Below, one piece after another: positions 22,311 to 32,859 of a stretch of 64,000 nt of DNA (position 1 is the stretch's first letter; every line of letters begins with the position of its first letter). Under the pieces are notes generated by a model. That model was not told where the DNA came from, ran no database searches, and worked only from the letters and a program-made list of their open reading frames with translations. This stretch comes from Norana najaformis. Its lineage: Eukaryota > Annelida > Clitellata > Crassiclitellata > Hormogastridae. A program made the translations under genes and the position numbers. The stretch covers positions 7,230,903-7,294,902 of the forward strand of contig OZ029919.1 of NCBI GenBank assembly GCA_964023275.1, in the 5' to 3' direction.

Positions 22311-23900
22311 ACACAGACAGACACTGAGACAATGGACAGACGCAGACAGACAGACCAACAAAGGCCATACAGACGCACGCAGACAGGCAGCCTGACGGGC
22401 AGACAAACGGAAGCAATTCTAGGAAGATGCAAAGACAGCAAGAGAGAGGCAATAGCTGGCAAACAAGGACATAGCAGGGCATAGCCGGGAATAAAGAGAC
22501 AGAGCGAAGAAGTGGCAAGACTGATAAAGACGAGGATAAGAGAGAAAGAAAGCGGATTTGAAAAGATTGCGAACGCATCCTTAAGTATCGGTGGATTCTC
22601 CAAGGTAATAAAGCATAGGGCTGCTCAATATTCAAAACAAACCGTTAGCCGTCGACGACTTCTGACGAATGGAGATTCATTATGGATAGTTAGCTTCAGA
22701 CGGACCGAGATGAATAGGTTTATATGATTCTTGGCCGACCGTCGAAGGAATTTTGCAAGCCTAGAGCAGTTTTTATCAAAGACGAAATATTCAGCTGGTT
22801 CAATGCTAAGTCCGGAGGATAGCGCAAGTGACTCGCTTCTAGAACATCCAAGAATCCGTTAAATGATTGAAATGATCTCTGAAAACAGAAGAAGTTGCCT
22901 AAAGGCGCCATACAAACTATTAAATTAGATTGCAGCAAAAAGCAGTAATGTAGTGTAGTTCTGATTATTCTGTGGTTCAGGTATATTTCCTTTTTGCTAA
23001 TACTTAGTTATTTCTGCTTTTTTACTGATTATGAGCAGAAATTAACTTTTAATGAACTTGCCTCAAAGTGCGAGGCAAGTACATGTACGTCTAATCCCAG
23101 AGGAATCAATCAGTAACCATTGGAGATCTCTCTTCTTTAAGATCAGTCCATTATTCACAAGAGAGTCCAGTATGAATCCGATGGTTAGAAGCTTGCCATT
23201 GTTTGACTTGAACACAGTATCTATATTGAAAAAATTTAGTTTTATTCAGAGTTGTTTTTTTAAAGGGTATATTAAATTACACATGGGTATAATTCCTGTG
23301 AAAATAACAGCCGCTAATCTTGTAGTGTTTCCTTTAAAAGGAATTGATGGACTGCAATGCTTCATATTTAGGGTAATTTACTTTCTTCCTCTTGCTGAGG
23401 GGTTTTACCCTACCCAACATTCACCCCATGGCAGGAAGTTCGCCAACACCTCATTAACCACAAATAGAAAGAGATTTAGTAAATCGTATCTGGATGTTTA
23501 GCTGCAGGCCAGTGGTTAGCTGAAATGTTTGGTCTGTTGAGTAATGCCGTTTGATTTGTATTTAGATGTCCATTTGAAGTGTTGGATCATTTTATAATTT
23601 CTTATTAAATTTTTTGTCTCCCAAGTAGGCCTAAAAATATTCAGCACAAGTTAAATTCGGGAGGAATTGTCTGAATTGTCTGTAGAAATAGACTTAAAAG
23701 TTCATAATATTTTATTTACTAAATTGTTCAGTTGCAGTGGCCAATACCAGAAGTTGGTAGAAGTTATTGCATCATATTTGGAAGAGATAAATTTTGATTT
23801 TACTGTGCAGTATATTAATTAGACTGATAAAGCTGTTTTTGTATTGCACTCTTTCTGTATCACCTATTTCCAAGTAGTCCTTACACTTCTTAAATTACTT
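22311..23900. other. No recognisable gene
   Basis: The longest frame is 149 codons (23052-23501, plus) and has no domain, no repeats and no support from splice signals. Bases 22311-22420 continue as CAGACAGAC-type simple sequence. Confidence 0.35.
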
Positions 23901-23906
23901 GTCACA

Positions 23907-24121
23907 CATGTCCATGTGTGGAATTGAGCTGGTGCTTGAGTTTTTGGTTATTCCAGTCTATTTTTTGGGAATTATTCCAGTGAAGGATGTTTTGACTTGG
24001 GAATTTGATTTAAGTTTCACTGGAATAATTCCTAAAAAGAGACGGGAATAACTAAACACTCTTGCACAAGTTCATTCCCGCACATGTACATGTTTTGACT
24101 TGGGAATTTGACTGAGGTTTC
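23907..24121. repeat. Inverted repeat (foldback) with the loop sequence repeated outside
   Basis: Arms 23907-23984 and 24016-24092 are inverted copies of about 77 bases; the inner 27 bases (ggaattattccagtga-type) are the best conserved. The spacer 23985-24016 (gatgttttgacttgggaatt...) is directly repeated just outside the right arm at 24089-24121 (catgttttgacttgggaatt...). No frame. Looks like a foldback element or a template-switch rearrangement. Confidence 0.75.
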
Positions 24122-24124
24122 AGG

Positions 24125-24990
24125 CGGTCGGGAAGTTTAGATATGCTGTTAATCTCCACAGACAGGAAGGGAATGAGCAGAGCCTGGCATCTGTAACTCA
24201 AGCCCTGGGCAGTGTCGTGTTAGCTTGCATTATAGATTATTAGCAGACCAATGTGGACCTGCGTCAAGTTATTGGCTTACTACGGCCTCCCGTGGGTGCT
24301 ACAGCCGTGGCCTTGGGGACCTCGCTGGAAGTCTCGTGGGCTGCACGGCCCGGTTTAGGTTTCAGAAGCGCCAATAATTGACAGAATGGTTTCTTCACAA
24401 TTGGCCGGGACCGCTGCTTGGCTCTAAATTAATTCCGAGGTCTAAGCCACCAGCGTCGGCGAATGAGTCGGCGACAGGAAATGCTCTCGTGTGCGCGGAA
24501 TAAGAGTAGCGCGGCTCCGACTAACGGGGAGCAGACAGCGTTGATCTGTCCGGTAGCTATTCGTACACGTTGACGGTTTGTCGGGAGGCTGATTTCGCGG
24601 AAATTGCTGTTGTAATTCGTCTGCTGTGAGCTGACTTCTTCCTACCGAACTTTTTAGTTTTTCAAAGAATTCTGGCAAGGTGGGTGTAGACGCTTGATAT
24701 TTGTTGCAAGAATCTCCTGCATTATTTAGTTGGTTTAGGTCATACTTACGCCCCTGGCCTGACCCCCTAGAATCTGATCTGGCTTCGGAACTGACCGTAC
24801 AATCTGGCTTTTGTGGAAGTATTTTGATATAGCGCCGGTCAATAAGCGTTTGCACGGCCCTGAAAAAATTAGGAGATTTTACGTAATTACACACTGCCTG
24901 TATTAGATTAAGGCATGTAATGACAGACGTTGATCAGCTTGTGATATCATTGTTATTGAAACTTACTATTGATGTGCATTTTCTGCTGTT
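24125..24990. other. GC-richer region with a 150-codon minus-strand frame
   Basis: The frame 24442-24894 (minus) has a mixed, non-repetitive composition, with LPEFFEKLKSSVGRSQLTA and ADELQQQF-like amphipathic stretches. I recognise no domain. It might be a chance frame in GC-richer DNA or a single exon. The upstream part, 24270-24440, is also GC-rich. Confidence 0.25.
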
Positions 24991-25002
24991 CGGATAAGTG
25001 GG

Positions 25003-25100
25003 GAATGCTGGCTGAATGGTTAGAACACTCGGCTTGTAACTCTGAGGGTATGGGTTAGAGCCTACTAGGTTAAGATGGGGGACCTAGAGCATGTTCACAA
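25003..25100 (+). mobile_element. Possible tRNA-derived SINE head, family S3
   Basis: tggctgaatggttagaacac (25011-25030) is close to a tRNA A box, and tgggttagagcctact follows about 35 bases later in the place of a degenerate B box. It runs into the 3' end of a minus-strand LINE at 25105, tail to tail. One copy only. Confidence 0.4.
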
Positions 25101-25104
25101 TTGC

Positions 25105-25600
25105 ATAGCGCCATCAGCTGATGCTTAGTCATTAGATAGTGGCGCTTAATAAATGTAGAACTGATAATATTAGCAATCTGCCCAGTTTCATGGAAACAGA
25201 TGGAAGGAAGGTCTGGAATTTTGCAAATGAGGTGGGCCTTTCACAAAGCTATTCATTTTGTCAAATGCACAAGGAATCAACCAGTGGCACATCAGAACTA
25301 AGCAGTAATCAGGTAATTTCCCAAAAGCTCAGTCCACAGAGACGGAGAGACGACCTACGGTGAAAAACCAGGTGAGAAAGGTAAGTCTTTAGCCGACACC
25401 GACATAACATAAGAGACCAAGACGAATGAACAGATGTGAGGAAAGAATCCCAAAATTTTGGTCCATCAATCAAAAATGGTCATTCACCATGAACCGCTAT
25501 TGTTCACGATACAATCAGAAAAAGGCAATCAGACGACCAAGTTGAATGGCTCTAAGTTTGGGGAATAAGGATTGATTTTAAAAGTAGCATTCTTTGGTAT
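25105..25600 (-). pseudogene. LINE family G ORF2 C-terminus and 3' end
   Basis: The minus strand reads IDGPKFWDSFLTSVHSSWSL, then LCRCRLKTYLSHLV, which is the G-P-x-F-W-N-S-L...R-L-K-T-Y-L LINE signature. Upstream in LINE sense, bases 25566-25518 (ATTCCCC...GGTCGTCTGATTGCCTTTTTCT) align with the satellite unit and its flank at 52.4 kb and with 17671-17720. The 3' end has a 7-base stem, AGCGCCA (25107-25113) with TGGCGCT (25140-25146). Confidence 0.7.
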
Positions 25601-26049
25601 ATATTTTTCTGGATCGCTCCTTGGTTTTATTTTTACTACTGATCACTAGATTTTGATACCAGTCAAGCATATTTCATTTGTTTTGTTATCTCATTTATGT
25701 CTGAAGCTGGCTTGTGTATGTTTTGACATGTGTGATTTAACACATTTGAATTTATGGCTCAATTATTAGTGTCAGTGGCTCATTTATCCATTTGTATGGC
25801 TTGGTTTCTCTGGTGCATTTATCAGTGCCTCTGGTTGGCTTGTTGATATGAATGATCAGTTTTGGTGAAAGACCACTCGTTGTTTTTGTCAGAAGAAAGT
25901 CCTTTGTTGCATTGACCTAAGACTCAGTGCATTCCAAGAGAACAGTAAATGAATCAATTTCGTGGTGGCTAGATCCTGAATAGTTTTATTTCATGCTTCT
26001 CTTGTCTTTTTGTTAATGCCACCGAATCCATTTTGGTCCAAATGATTGG
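25600..26049. other. No recognisable gene
   Basis: T-rich non-coding DNA. No motif identified. Confidence 0.3.
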
Positions 26050-26970
26050 CCCTAGACTTTTCACCCTCTGCTGGACAATTTCACTATAGGGGCTTTTCAA
26101 AGTGGTTTCAGTGTTCATTGCTTTGGCCTAGGCTTTTCATCCATAGCTGAACAGTTTCACTGTAGTGGACTGTTCAAAGTGGTTGCCATGTTGATTGCTT
26201 TGGCCTAGGCTTTTCATCCATTGCTGAACAGTTTCACTGTAGTGGACTGTTCAAAGTGGTTGCCATGTTGATTGCTTTGGCCTAGGCTTTTCATCCATAG
26301 CTGAACAGTTTCACTGTAGTGGACTGTTCAAAGTGGTTGCCATGTTGATTGCTTTGGCCTAGGCTTTTCATCCATTGCTGAACAGTTTCACTGTAGTGGA
26401 CTGTTCAAAGTGGTTGCCATGTTGATTGCTTTGGCCTAGGCTTTTCATCCATAGCTGAACAGTTTCACTGTAGTGGACTGTTCAAAGTGGTTGCCATGTT
26501 GATTGCTTTGGCCTAGGCTTTTCATCCATAGCTGAACAGTTTCACTGTAGTGGACTGTTCAAAGTGGTTGCCATGTTGATTGCTTTGGCCTAGGCTTTTC
26601 ATCCATAGCTGAACAGTTTCACTGTAGTGGACTGTTCAAAGTGGTTGCCATGTTGATTGCTTTGGCCTAGGCTTTTCATCCATTGCTGAACAGTTTCACT
26701 GTAGTGGACTGTTCAAAGTGGTTGCCATGTTGATTGCTTTGGCCTAGGCTTTTCATCCATAGCTGAACAGTTTCACTGTAGTGGACTGTTCAAAGTGGTT
26801 GCCATGTTGATTGCTTTGGCCTAGGCTTTTCATCCATTGCTGAACAGTTTCACTGTAGTGGACTGTTCAAAGTGGTTTCAGTGTTCATTGCTTTGGCCTA
26901 GGCTTTTCATCCATAGCTGAACAGTTTCACTGTAGCAAACTGTTCAAAATGGTTGCCATGTTGCTTGTTC
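26050..26970. repeat. 77-bp minisatellite, 12 units
   Basis: Units start cctaggcttttcatcca at 26127 and then every 77 bases to 26897, without length change; a diverged unit precedes at 26050. Each unit holds an inverted repeat, GAACAGT...ACTGTTC, with CACTGTAGTG at its centre. Two variants (ccatagctg, ccattgctg) alternate over much of the array. First and penultimate units share a variant end (TTTCAGTGTTCATTGC). Confidence 0.95.
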
Positions 26971-26999
26971 TGGCATCTCCTCTTATGCTTAGGGCATAC

Positions 27000-27264
27000 T
27001 AGAAGAGAGTCAGCCATAGGTATGAAGTGTTAGTGACTTTATTTTTCTTAGCTTGACCCTCACATAAGAGCAGGTAGCCATTCTTTTCCCTCACCATCTG
27101 ATCTAACCATCGACTGTGTACAGCCAATGTACTCGTATCTGAGTTCACCAGGGGGCGCAAGTGGAGCAGAAATGTTAAAACATCCTTCTCTTCTGGTGGA
27201 ATTTGAACCACTGACCTCTCGGTTGGTTGTCCAACTCACTACCTACTGGACTATGGCACACCCC
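27000..27264 (-). mobile_element. tRNA-derived SINE, family S1
   Basis: On the minus strand the head is gtgccatagtccagtaggta, with a B box tggttcaaattccacc (27208-27193 region) that fits GGTTCRAATTCC. The body has CCACTTGCGCCCCCTGGTGA, then CTAAGAAAAATAAAGTCACT and AACACTTCATAC. All these blocks recur in order on the plus strand at 54180-54470, so this is a dispersed SINE rather than a tRNA gene. The ~62-bp minisatellite begins 30 bases upstream of its head. Confidence 0.7.
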
Positions 27265-27294
27265 GGTAGATGCCTGTTCAGATTGCTAGTCTTG

Positions 27295-27728
27295 TTCTGG
27301 TATTACCTGTTTTGTTGAGGTATTCCAGAAGCTGACTATTCAAGCTACCTATGTTGTTCTGGTATTACCTGTTTTGTTGAGGTATTCCAGAAGCTGACTA
27401 TTCAAGCTACCTATGTTCTGGTATTACCTGTTTTGTTTGAGGTATTCCAGAAGCTGACTATTCAAGCTACCTATGTTGTTCTGGTATTACCTGTTTTGTT
27501 GAGGTATTCCAGAAGCTGACTATTCAAGCTACCTATGTTCTGGTATTACCTGTTTTGTTTGAGGTATTCCAGAAGCTGACTATTCAAGCTACCTATGTTG
27601 TTCTGATATTACCTGTTTTGTTTGAGGTCATCCAGAAGTTGACTATTCAGGCTATGTATGTTGTTCTGGTATTACCTGTTTTATTTGAAGTATTGCAGAA
27701 GTTGACGATTCAAGCTAACTGTGTGGTT
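27295..27728. repeat. 59-63-bp minisatellite, 7 units
   Basis: Units start ttctggtattacctgtttt at 27295, 27357, 27416, 27479, 27538, 27601 and 27664. Lengths alternate between 59 and 62/63 because of presence or absence of TGT near the unit end and an extra T in GTTTGAGG. Units become more diverged toward the right. A 93-codon frame across it is an artefact. Confidence 0.9.
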
Positions 27729-27739
27729 GTTCTGTTATT

Positions 27740-29015
27740 ATCTCAGTCGCTTGAGCTGCTTTTGTATTTTGATAATTCTACAAGAAATTTAAATCTGATT
27801 TTCATCCTAGCACCACGCAACCACCTGAGAACATAATCATCTCAATAACTGGCACGTAGCCAAAGAAATCAGAAGAGTTGTTTTTCATCTGGTAGGCTGT
27901 TACAGCAGTCGAGTTGTATTTCCCTCATGATTTGCATTAGATATTAATAGCATTGCAAAATAATGAACCAAAACTAAGCTGATTACATAATCCTTTTGAC
28001 TTAGAAACGATGTTTTTCGTGCTACCGAGCAGCAATATTTTTAACCCTGTAGATTTTTATCATTCTTATTTCTTTTACACGGCTTTTATCATGAACTTAG
28101 GGTGAATTTTCACTCATTACTTTACTATTACTGGAAGAAGAAGTAGGAAGCAGAGTATCTTGGATATATCAGGCCTAACTAATATGCCAGTGGCATGTCA
28201 AAGGCACTTTTTATCTCTCTGACATGTGAGGCATTACGATCATCTGTTTGTATGTGGTACTTATCGCCAAGTATCCACGATGCCCTGCTTATCTCCTATT
28301 TCGATTGCACATAGTGTACTCTGAGTAGTTTTCCACCTCAAACATGAATTAATATCCCATTAATAAGAATGAAATGGTTCGTTCTCTGCTTCCGTTTGTT
28401 TACACTTTGGATTGCTTTCCCATAAAAAGCGCTTTAAACGAATCGCTTCTTCTTTTCTCCCATCATCTGGAATGCTTTACTGATTCCTGAATGGTTTATA
28501 CAGATTGGCTTTTGTCCGCTAAGCCTTTGGTGATATTTTGGCCATTGCTGTCCAATGGACGTAATTCTGTCCAGTTTAGTAGGTGAAACCAGGCAGACGT
28601 CCTTACTTATCAGCATGTAATGTAAACTCTGTTTCATGGCTAGCCAGAATGTATTACTCTTTTTGTTCACGGTTTGTTGTATATAGTGAAGGTTGGACTG
28701 GAAGATCGGTGGAAGGGAGGTTTTGCATGCGGATTTATGCTTATAATCTTCATAAAGGTCTCCTTGTTGTCCAGTGAGGGGCCGAGCGGAGCATGACATG
28801 CATGGAAAATGTTCTGCTAGGGTCAGGCGTTTGATATGTTCGGCTGAGGTCTGTGAAATTGCTTATCCGAGATATGCGTTTGTCCCGATTTCACTCAGAT
28901 GAAGCTGTATCCCTTAAAATTAAGGAAACTGAAATACCATGAAATGGGGAGCAGCACGATTTCTGAAATTTCGTGTGTGGATTTATGAAATTATATATTT
29001 AATGAATGCATATGA
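27740..29015. other. No recognisable gene
   Basis: A 121-codon minus frame at 28434-28799 has no domain or repeats. No RNA gene seen. Confidence 0.3.
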
Positions 29016-29019
29016 ATAC

Positions 29020-29162
29020 TATGTATGTGTATTTCATTGATATACATTGAAAAACATACATCATGTATGTATTCATTGATTTTTGTGACTGTATGTGTAT
29101 TTTGTTGATATACGTTGAAAAACACACATACATGCATATAGGGATTCACTGCTTTTGTGATG
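29020..29162. repeat. ~70-bp imperfect tandem duplication
   Basis: TATGTGTATTTCATTGATAT...TTGAAAAACATACAT, ending in ATTCATTGATTTTTGTGA, is repeated as TATGTGTATTTTGTTGATAT...TTGAAAAACACACAT, ending in ATTCACTGCTTTTGTGA. Confidence 0.75.
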
Positions 29163-29217
29163 GTAAGTGCTGGTAAGGCTACCTATTTAGAATCTCTGAC
29201 AGGTTTTTAAAACGAGC

Positions 29218-29475
29218 TGTGTAATCGTAATCTCAAGATTTCTACAGCACCCAACAAAAGCTAAGTGACGAGAACCAGCTTATTCACAGGCGCTCAGTCA
29301 AAACAAAATCGATAGGCAAAAGGATTCGGTTCCAGGTCAAGATCAAGAGTCAGGTAGGCAGGCAGTCAGACGGCTACGGTGGGTGGTGTTTGGAATCGGA
29401 TCTGCAAAATAGGTAAAGGCAAAAAGAGGAATCAGGATAGGATCTGTGAAACAGGAGTGTTTTCAATTTTGAGTG
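29218..29475 (-). pseudogene. LINE family A ORF2 C-terminus and 3' end
   Basis: The minus strand encodes LKTLLFHRSYPDSSFC and ends at a stop soon after CRSDSKHHPP, then continues into the family A 3' UTR (antisense landmarks GCTTATTCACAGGCGCTCAG and GGTTCCAGGTCAAGATC on the plus strand) and a TTACGATTAC tail. 5'-truncated. Confidence 0.75.
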
Positions 29476-29479
29476 GAAG

Positions 29480-30535
29480 ACCTGCGGAGAGATTGCAAGG
29501 GGTGAAGTGTAAATGCCGATACATACATATATCATTTTGTGAGAAAAAAAATGGAGATCCTTTTACAAAGTTTAAGTGCATAGGCGTCTAAAATTGCGAA
29601 GTAGTGATAGTTGGAATTATATGAAAGTTCCAAGACATAGAATGGGGAGCCTTAAGAAAACCTTGGCTAGCATACACCTCTGCAGTCATCAACTATGATT
29701 ATGGCTATTTGGAAAGATGGAGGGCAGACAATACGTCTGTACAAATGTATTGTACGTCGTCTGTGTTTCCAATTGGCCGTAATTGCTAAACATTTTTAGA
29801 ACAGGAGAGCTGTTCCTTTTTTGGCAAAGTTGATGTTGTTTCCTTTGGAGTAAACCATTTTTCAGCGAAATGTCGAAGCACGTGCGCAAGTTTTTTAACT
29901 GCCAGGAGTAGAACTTATATGTTATTTTAATACAGCACTGTGATAGAATTGGAAACTTGATTTCCTTTTCTTTGTTTCTGGTCTGATATGGTTTCCTGCA
30001 TTCTTCATTAGACTGATGTGCATGTGAGTTACAGTTAGGAGAATAAGCTGTGAAGATTTCTTTAACACCTGAAAATCTTATAGCTATGTACAGTGTTGTC
30101 GGTTGGGTTTCCTGTGCTTGGGGACAAGACCCTAATTCTGCATCCCTGTGGCCAAATTCTAAGCTAAATTTTGAAAATTAAATGCGTTCAATTACTATTT
30201 TACTCCCTCGTTTTGCACACCTTTTACATGCATTACTTACTTACTTACTTCTCAGCCCTGCGCCCGGGTCAAATTTCCCTGCTGTACCCCTCACGATTCC
30301 CTTGGCTATGCATAACTAAGCTTAAGCATGTTAATACTAAACAAGGTAGCGCAATAAAAGCCGAGTCGAATTACTGTGTTTGCATTGAAAGCAGATCTAG
30401 TGGCTATAGTTTGAAAATTGGCTAATTTTAAACCATATTTATGAAGCTGTAAACCAGCTGAGTGTAGCTTATGTTGTTCAAGTGTTTATGTTGCTAGGTT
30501 GTTGTTAATGTTGTCGCGTGTTGCTTGTGTTCCTT
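29480..30535. other. No recognisable gene
   Basis: A short CATTACTTACTTACTTACTT run at 30230-30250 resembles the tail of family H, but the core is absent. Other frames are short. Confidence 0.35.
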
Positions 30536-30539
30536 TGTG

Positions 30540-30751
30540 AAGTAATAAACAATATGTATATATTTTATATAAAATACATGTACATTTTTATGTGTATTGT
30601 ATATTTTTTACATGTTTTTATTTTATATATTGTGCATGTTCATATATATTATTTATATAAATATATTTTATATTATTAAACATACATGTATTTTGTATTT
30701 TATATATTATACATACATGTGTGTATATGTGTATATATATATATATGTGTG

Positions 30752-30837
<86 letters not shown>

Positions 30838-30840
30838 ATC
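30540..30840. repeat. AT-rich tract ending in a long (TA)n microsatellite
   Basis: Bases 30540-30735 are TATATAAA/CATACATG-type sequence. Bases 30754-30831 are an almost pure TA run. Opposed Y/I-rich frames result. Confidence 0.95.
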
Positions 30841-30959
30841 ATGGGAGTCTGTCAGGACCGTGTGATTGATAAATGGGCAAATATGTGTGAAGTACAAAGA
30901 CGAAAAGATTTATGTCCTGCAAATGTTAAAGGTTTTAGTTTGGAGAAACAAATGTTGTT

Positions 30960-31245
30960 AAATTAAATTTCTCTGCTGGTCCGGATATTTGCCGGGGTCG
31001 TAACCCCTCGGCCATCTGTACCTCGGCCCTAGGGACCGGTTAATGAAGCGTATGCAAGGGCAATTGGGCAGTGCACTGTCGGGCGGGGGTGGCCTCCTTA
31101 GTAAGGGTATTTCGGCTTTTGTGCGGAGGCAGTAGCGGAATGAATAGTAAGAAGCCCATGTGATATTAAGTGTTGGGTATATAATGTACAGTGCATTGCA
31201 ATACAACACCCTACAACACCCAGAACTCCGCCACTGCCCTACTCG
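30960..31245. other. GC-rich patch next to family F repeat
   Basis: Distinct from its AT-rich surroundings. A minus-strand frame of 83 codons has a PPPPDS stretch but no domain. It may be part of the family F element, but the second copy does not include it. Confidence 0.3.
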
Positions 31246-31330
31246 GGCGGTGCCAGTCCCAAGCCTGGATAAAGGAGGAGGCCGACGCTAATCATCTTCG
31301 TTATGACACAGCGTCGTTAAACAGCAACTA
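31246..31330 (+). mobile_element. Family F repeat (possible RTE-type LINE segment)
   Basis: GGTGCCAGTCCCAAGCCTGG, ATAAAGGAGGAGGCCG and TTCGTTATGACACAGC match the reverse complement of 15035-15126 with few changes. Confidence 0.55.
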
Positions 31331-31334
31331 CACA

Positions 31335-31937
31335 ATACCACATCCATATTATCCTTTAGTGACCAATAGGGTCAATATATTTCATGTATTTCATGTTGTT
31401 ATAATGTCAGCACCTTATGTGTCATGAAATTGTTCGACTTGGTAATAAATTGATGAGGCTTCCGGTGAGTGCGTTTGTAATTTTACGAATACACTCTGAT
31501 TGGTTATGGAATACTTTCATCAGCTATTATTAAATTAATTAACAGCAGTGTCAGCTGTTGATCAAGCCATTCACCAGATTCCCCAAGGTTCCTGCTAATC
31601 TAGTTAGTAAATTAGACCCTGCTGGTATTATCATATCTTCGTGACCTGTCTCAACTCCCAAGAGCCCGATGCTGCCACGGTCAAACTGAATTGCTCCGTT
31701 TCCTTTTTGGTTCCTTCTCGGTATCCATGAATTTTAATCATCGTGAATGTTTGGCAATTTGCATGTTCAAATATTCGAGCAAATTTCATCAGACAGGCTA
31801 AGTTTGAATGGAAATGGCTGCAAAGGGTGAGGAAACGTGGGTTTTATTAATTAAAAATTTCACTGTCCAGTTGTGGCGCAAATTTAATGCCACATAAATT
31901 TAAAGTTGCCAGATAGCTCCTTCAAAAATATCGGATG
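31335..31937. other. Non-coding; candidate conserved element only
   Basis: Bases 31730-31915 contain several TTAATTA/TTAAAATTT words, as seen in homeodomain-bound enhancers, but also expected by chance in AT-rich DNA. No gene. Confidence 0.2.
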
Positions 31938-32070
31938 ATGTAAATGTAAATGTACATGGTTTTATATAGCGACCGTATGGCCTCGACCCCCTGCTCAATT
32001 ATTCAGTGAATTTATCGGGTGAGATCCTTCACCACCGCTGCCCACTTGAATGGTGCCACGCCATTTCAGG
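31938..32070 (-). mobile_element. Family B repeat 3' end
   Basis: Antisense copy: TGTAAATGTAAATGTACATG, TTATATAGCGACCGTATGGCC, GGGTGAGATCCTTCACCACC, then GGTGCCACGCCATTTCAGG. Matches 12289, 32755, 37381 and 57320. Confidence 0.7.
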
Positions 32071-32164
32071 TACACACACACATGGACCGTGCTAGCCCAA
32101 GTTTCAAATACTGAGCTCACAACAAAATAGTGAGAGAGTCTGGTCAAGAGTGTGCCAAGATTAC

Positions 32165-32445
32165 GATTTAGTTATCCTCCCATTAAGACATTACCTTTTC
32201 AAGAAATCCCACCCTGATCCATCGAATCCGCTCCCTTCCCATTTCTCTTAGCTTAAGCACAATCCACCCTAACAGTTCCGTTCTCTCTCTGGTCTTCTGG
32301 CAACCGGACTTGGTTCTTGACATGGCATGGCGTCTTTGGACAACTCCACTGATTTGACGCAGCGCTCGTAAATAATCTGTGCCCGGCGCTTAGCTTTTAA
32401 GTAGTGCTTTAGAAATTTTGAGTTTACATTATGATTACATCCAAA
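32165..32445 (+). pseudogene. Old LINE family A 3' end
   Basis: The plus strand keeps LRHYLFKKSHPDPS, aligning with L-K-x-x-L-F-x-R-S-Y-P-D-S of the other copies. The 3' end is diverged but collinear: GACGCAGCGCTCGTAAATAA, TCTGTGCCCGGCGCTT, GTGCTTTAGAAATTTTGAG and a TTATGATTAC tail. It is the most diverged family A copy that I can still place. Confidence 0.6.
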
Positions 32446-32459
32446 CAATTTTAGTGGCC

Positions 32460-32750
32460 TCAGAATTTATGTAAAATAAAATGATGTAAACTAAAATAAT
32501 ACTTATTTGAAGTTACATTTAAGAAGACATGATAGCTTGATAAGAAAGTTAAAAGAGAGTAGAGAAACTTAAGGTTAATAAAATAAAATACAGTAATAAT
32601 GTGGTTATGCCCCTTCCATTTTAAACAAGACCCTACTGACTCAATACAATATACTGAAAAGAAATTCAACTATAATAAAAGCAAATATAATTACAATTAC
32701 AAGCTCCTGGTAGGTCTATAAGCTTTAATTGCAGCACAGTGTAGAGCATA
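32460..32750. other. AT-rich, no gene recognised
   Basis: A 69-codon minus frame is F/Y/L-rich because of the base composition. Confidence 0.3.
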
Positions 32751-32754
32751 CCCT

Positions 32755-32857
32755 AAATGGGAGCGGTGGTGAAGGACCTCATCCGATTAATTCATTGAAA
32801 AATGAGTAGGTCAAGGTCATACGGTCGCTCTAGAAAAACGTGTACATTTATTTAAAT
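32755..32857 (+). mobile_element. Family B repeat 3' end
   Basis: GGTGGTGAAGGACCTCATCC, GAAAAATGAGTAGGTCAAGG, CATACGGTCGCTCTAGAAAA, then CGTGTACATTTATTTA. 5'-truncated compared with 37381. Confidence 0.7.
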
Positions 32858-32859
32858 AT

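Noticed and set aside
22099-22635. 178-codon frame with ASQP repeats
   Set aside because: Driven by (GGCT)n simple sequence; three overlapping minus-strand frames are open.
30597-30869. Tyrosine/isoleucine-rich protein
   Set aside because: Translation of an AT-rich tract ending in (TA)n.
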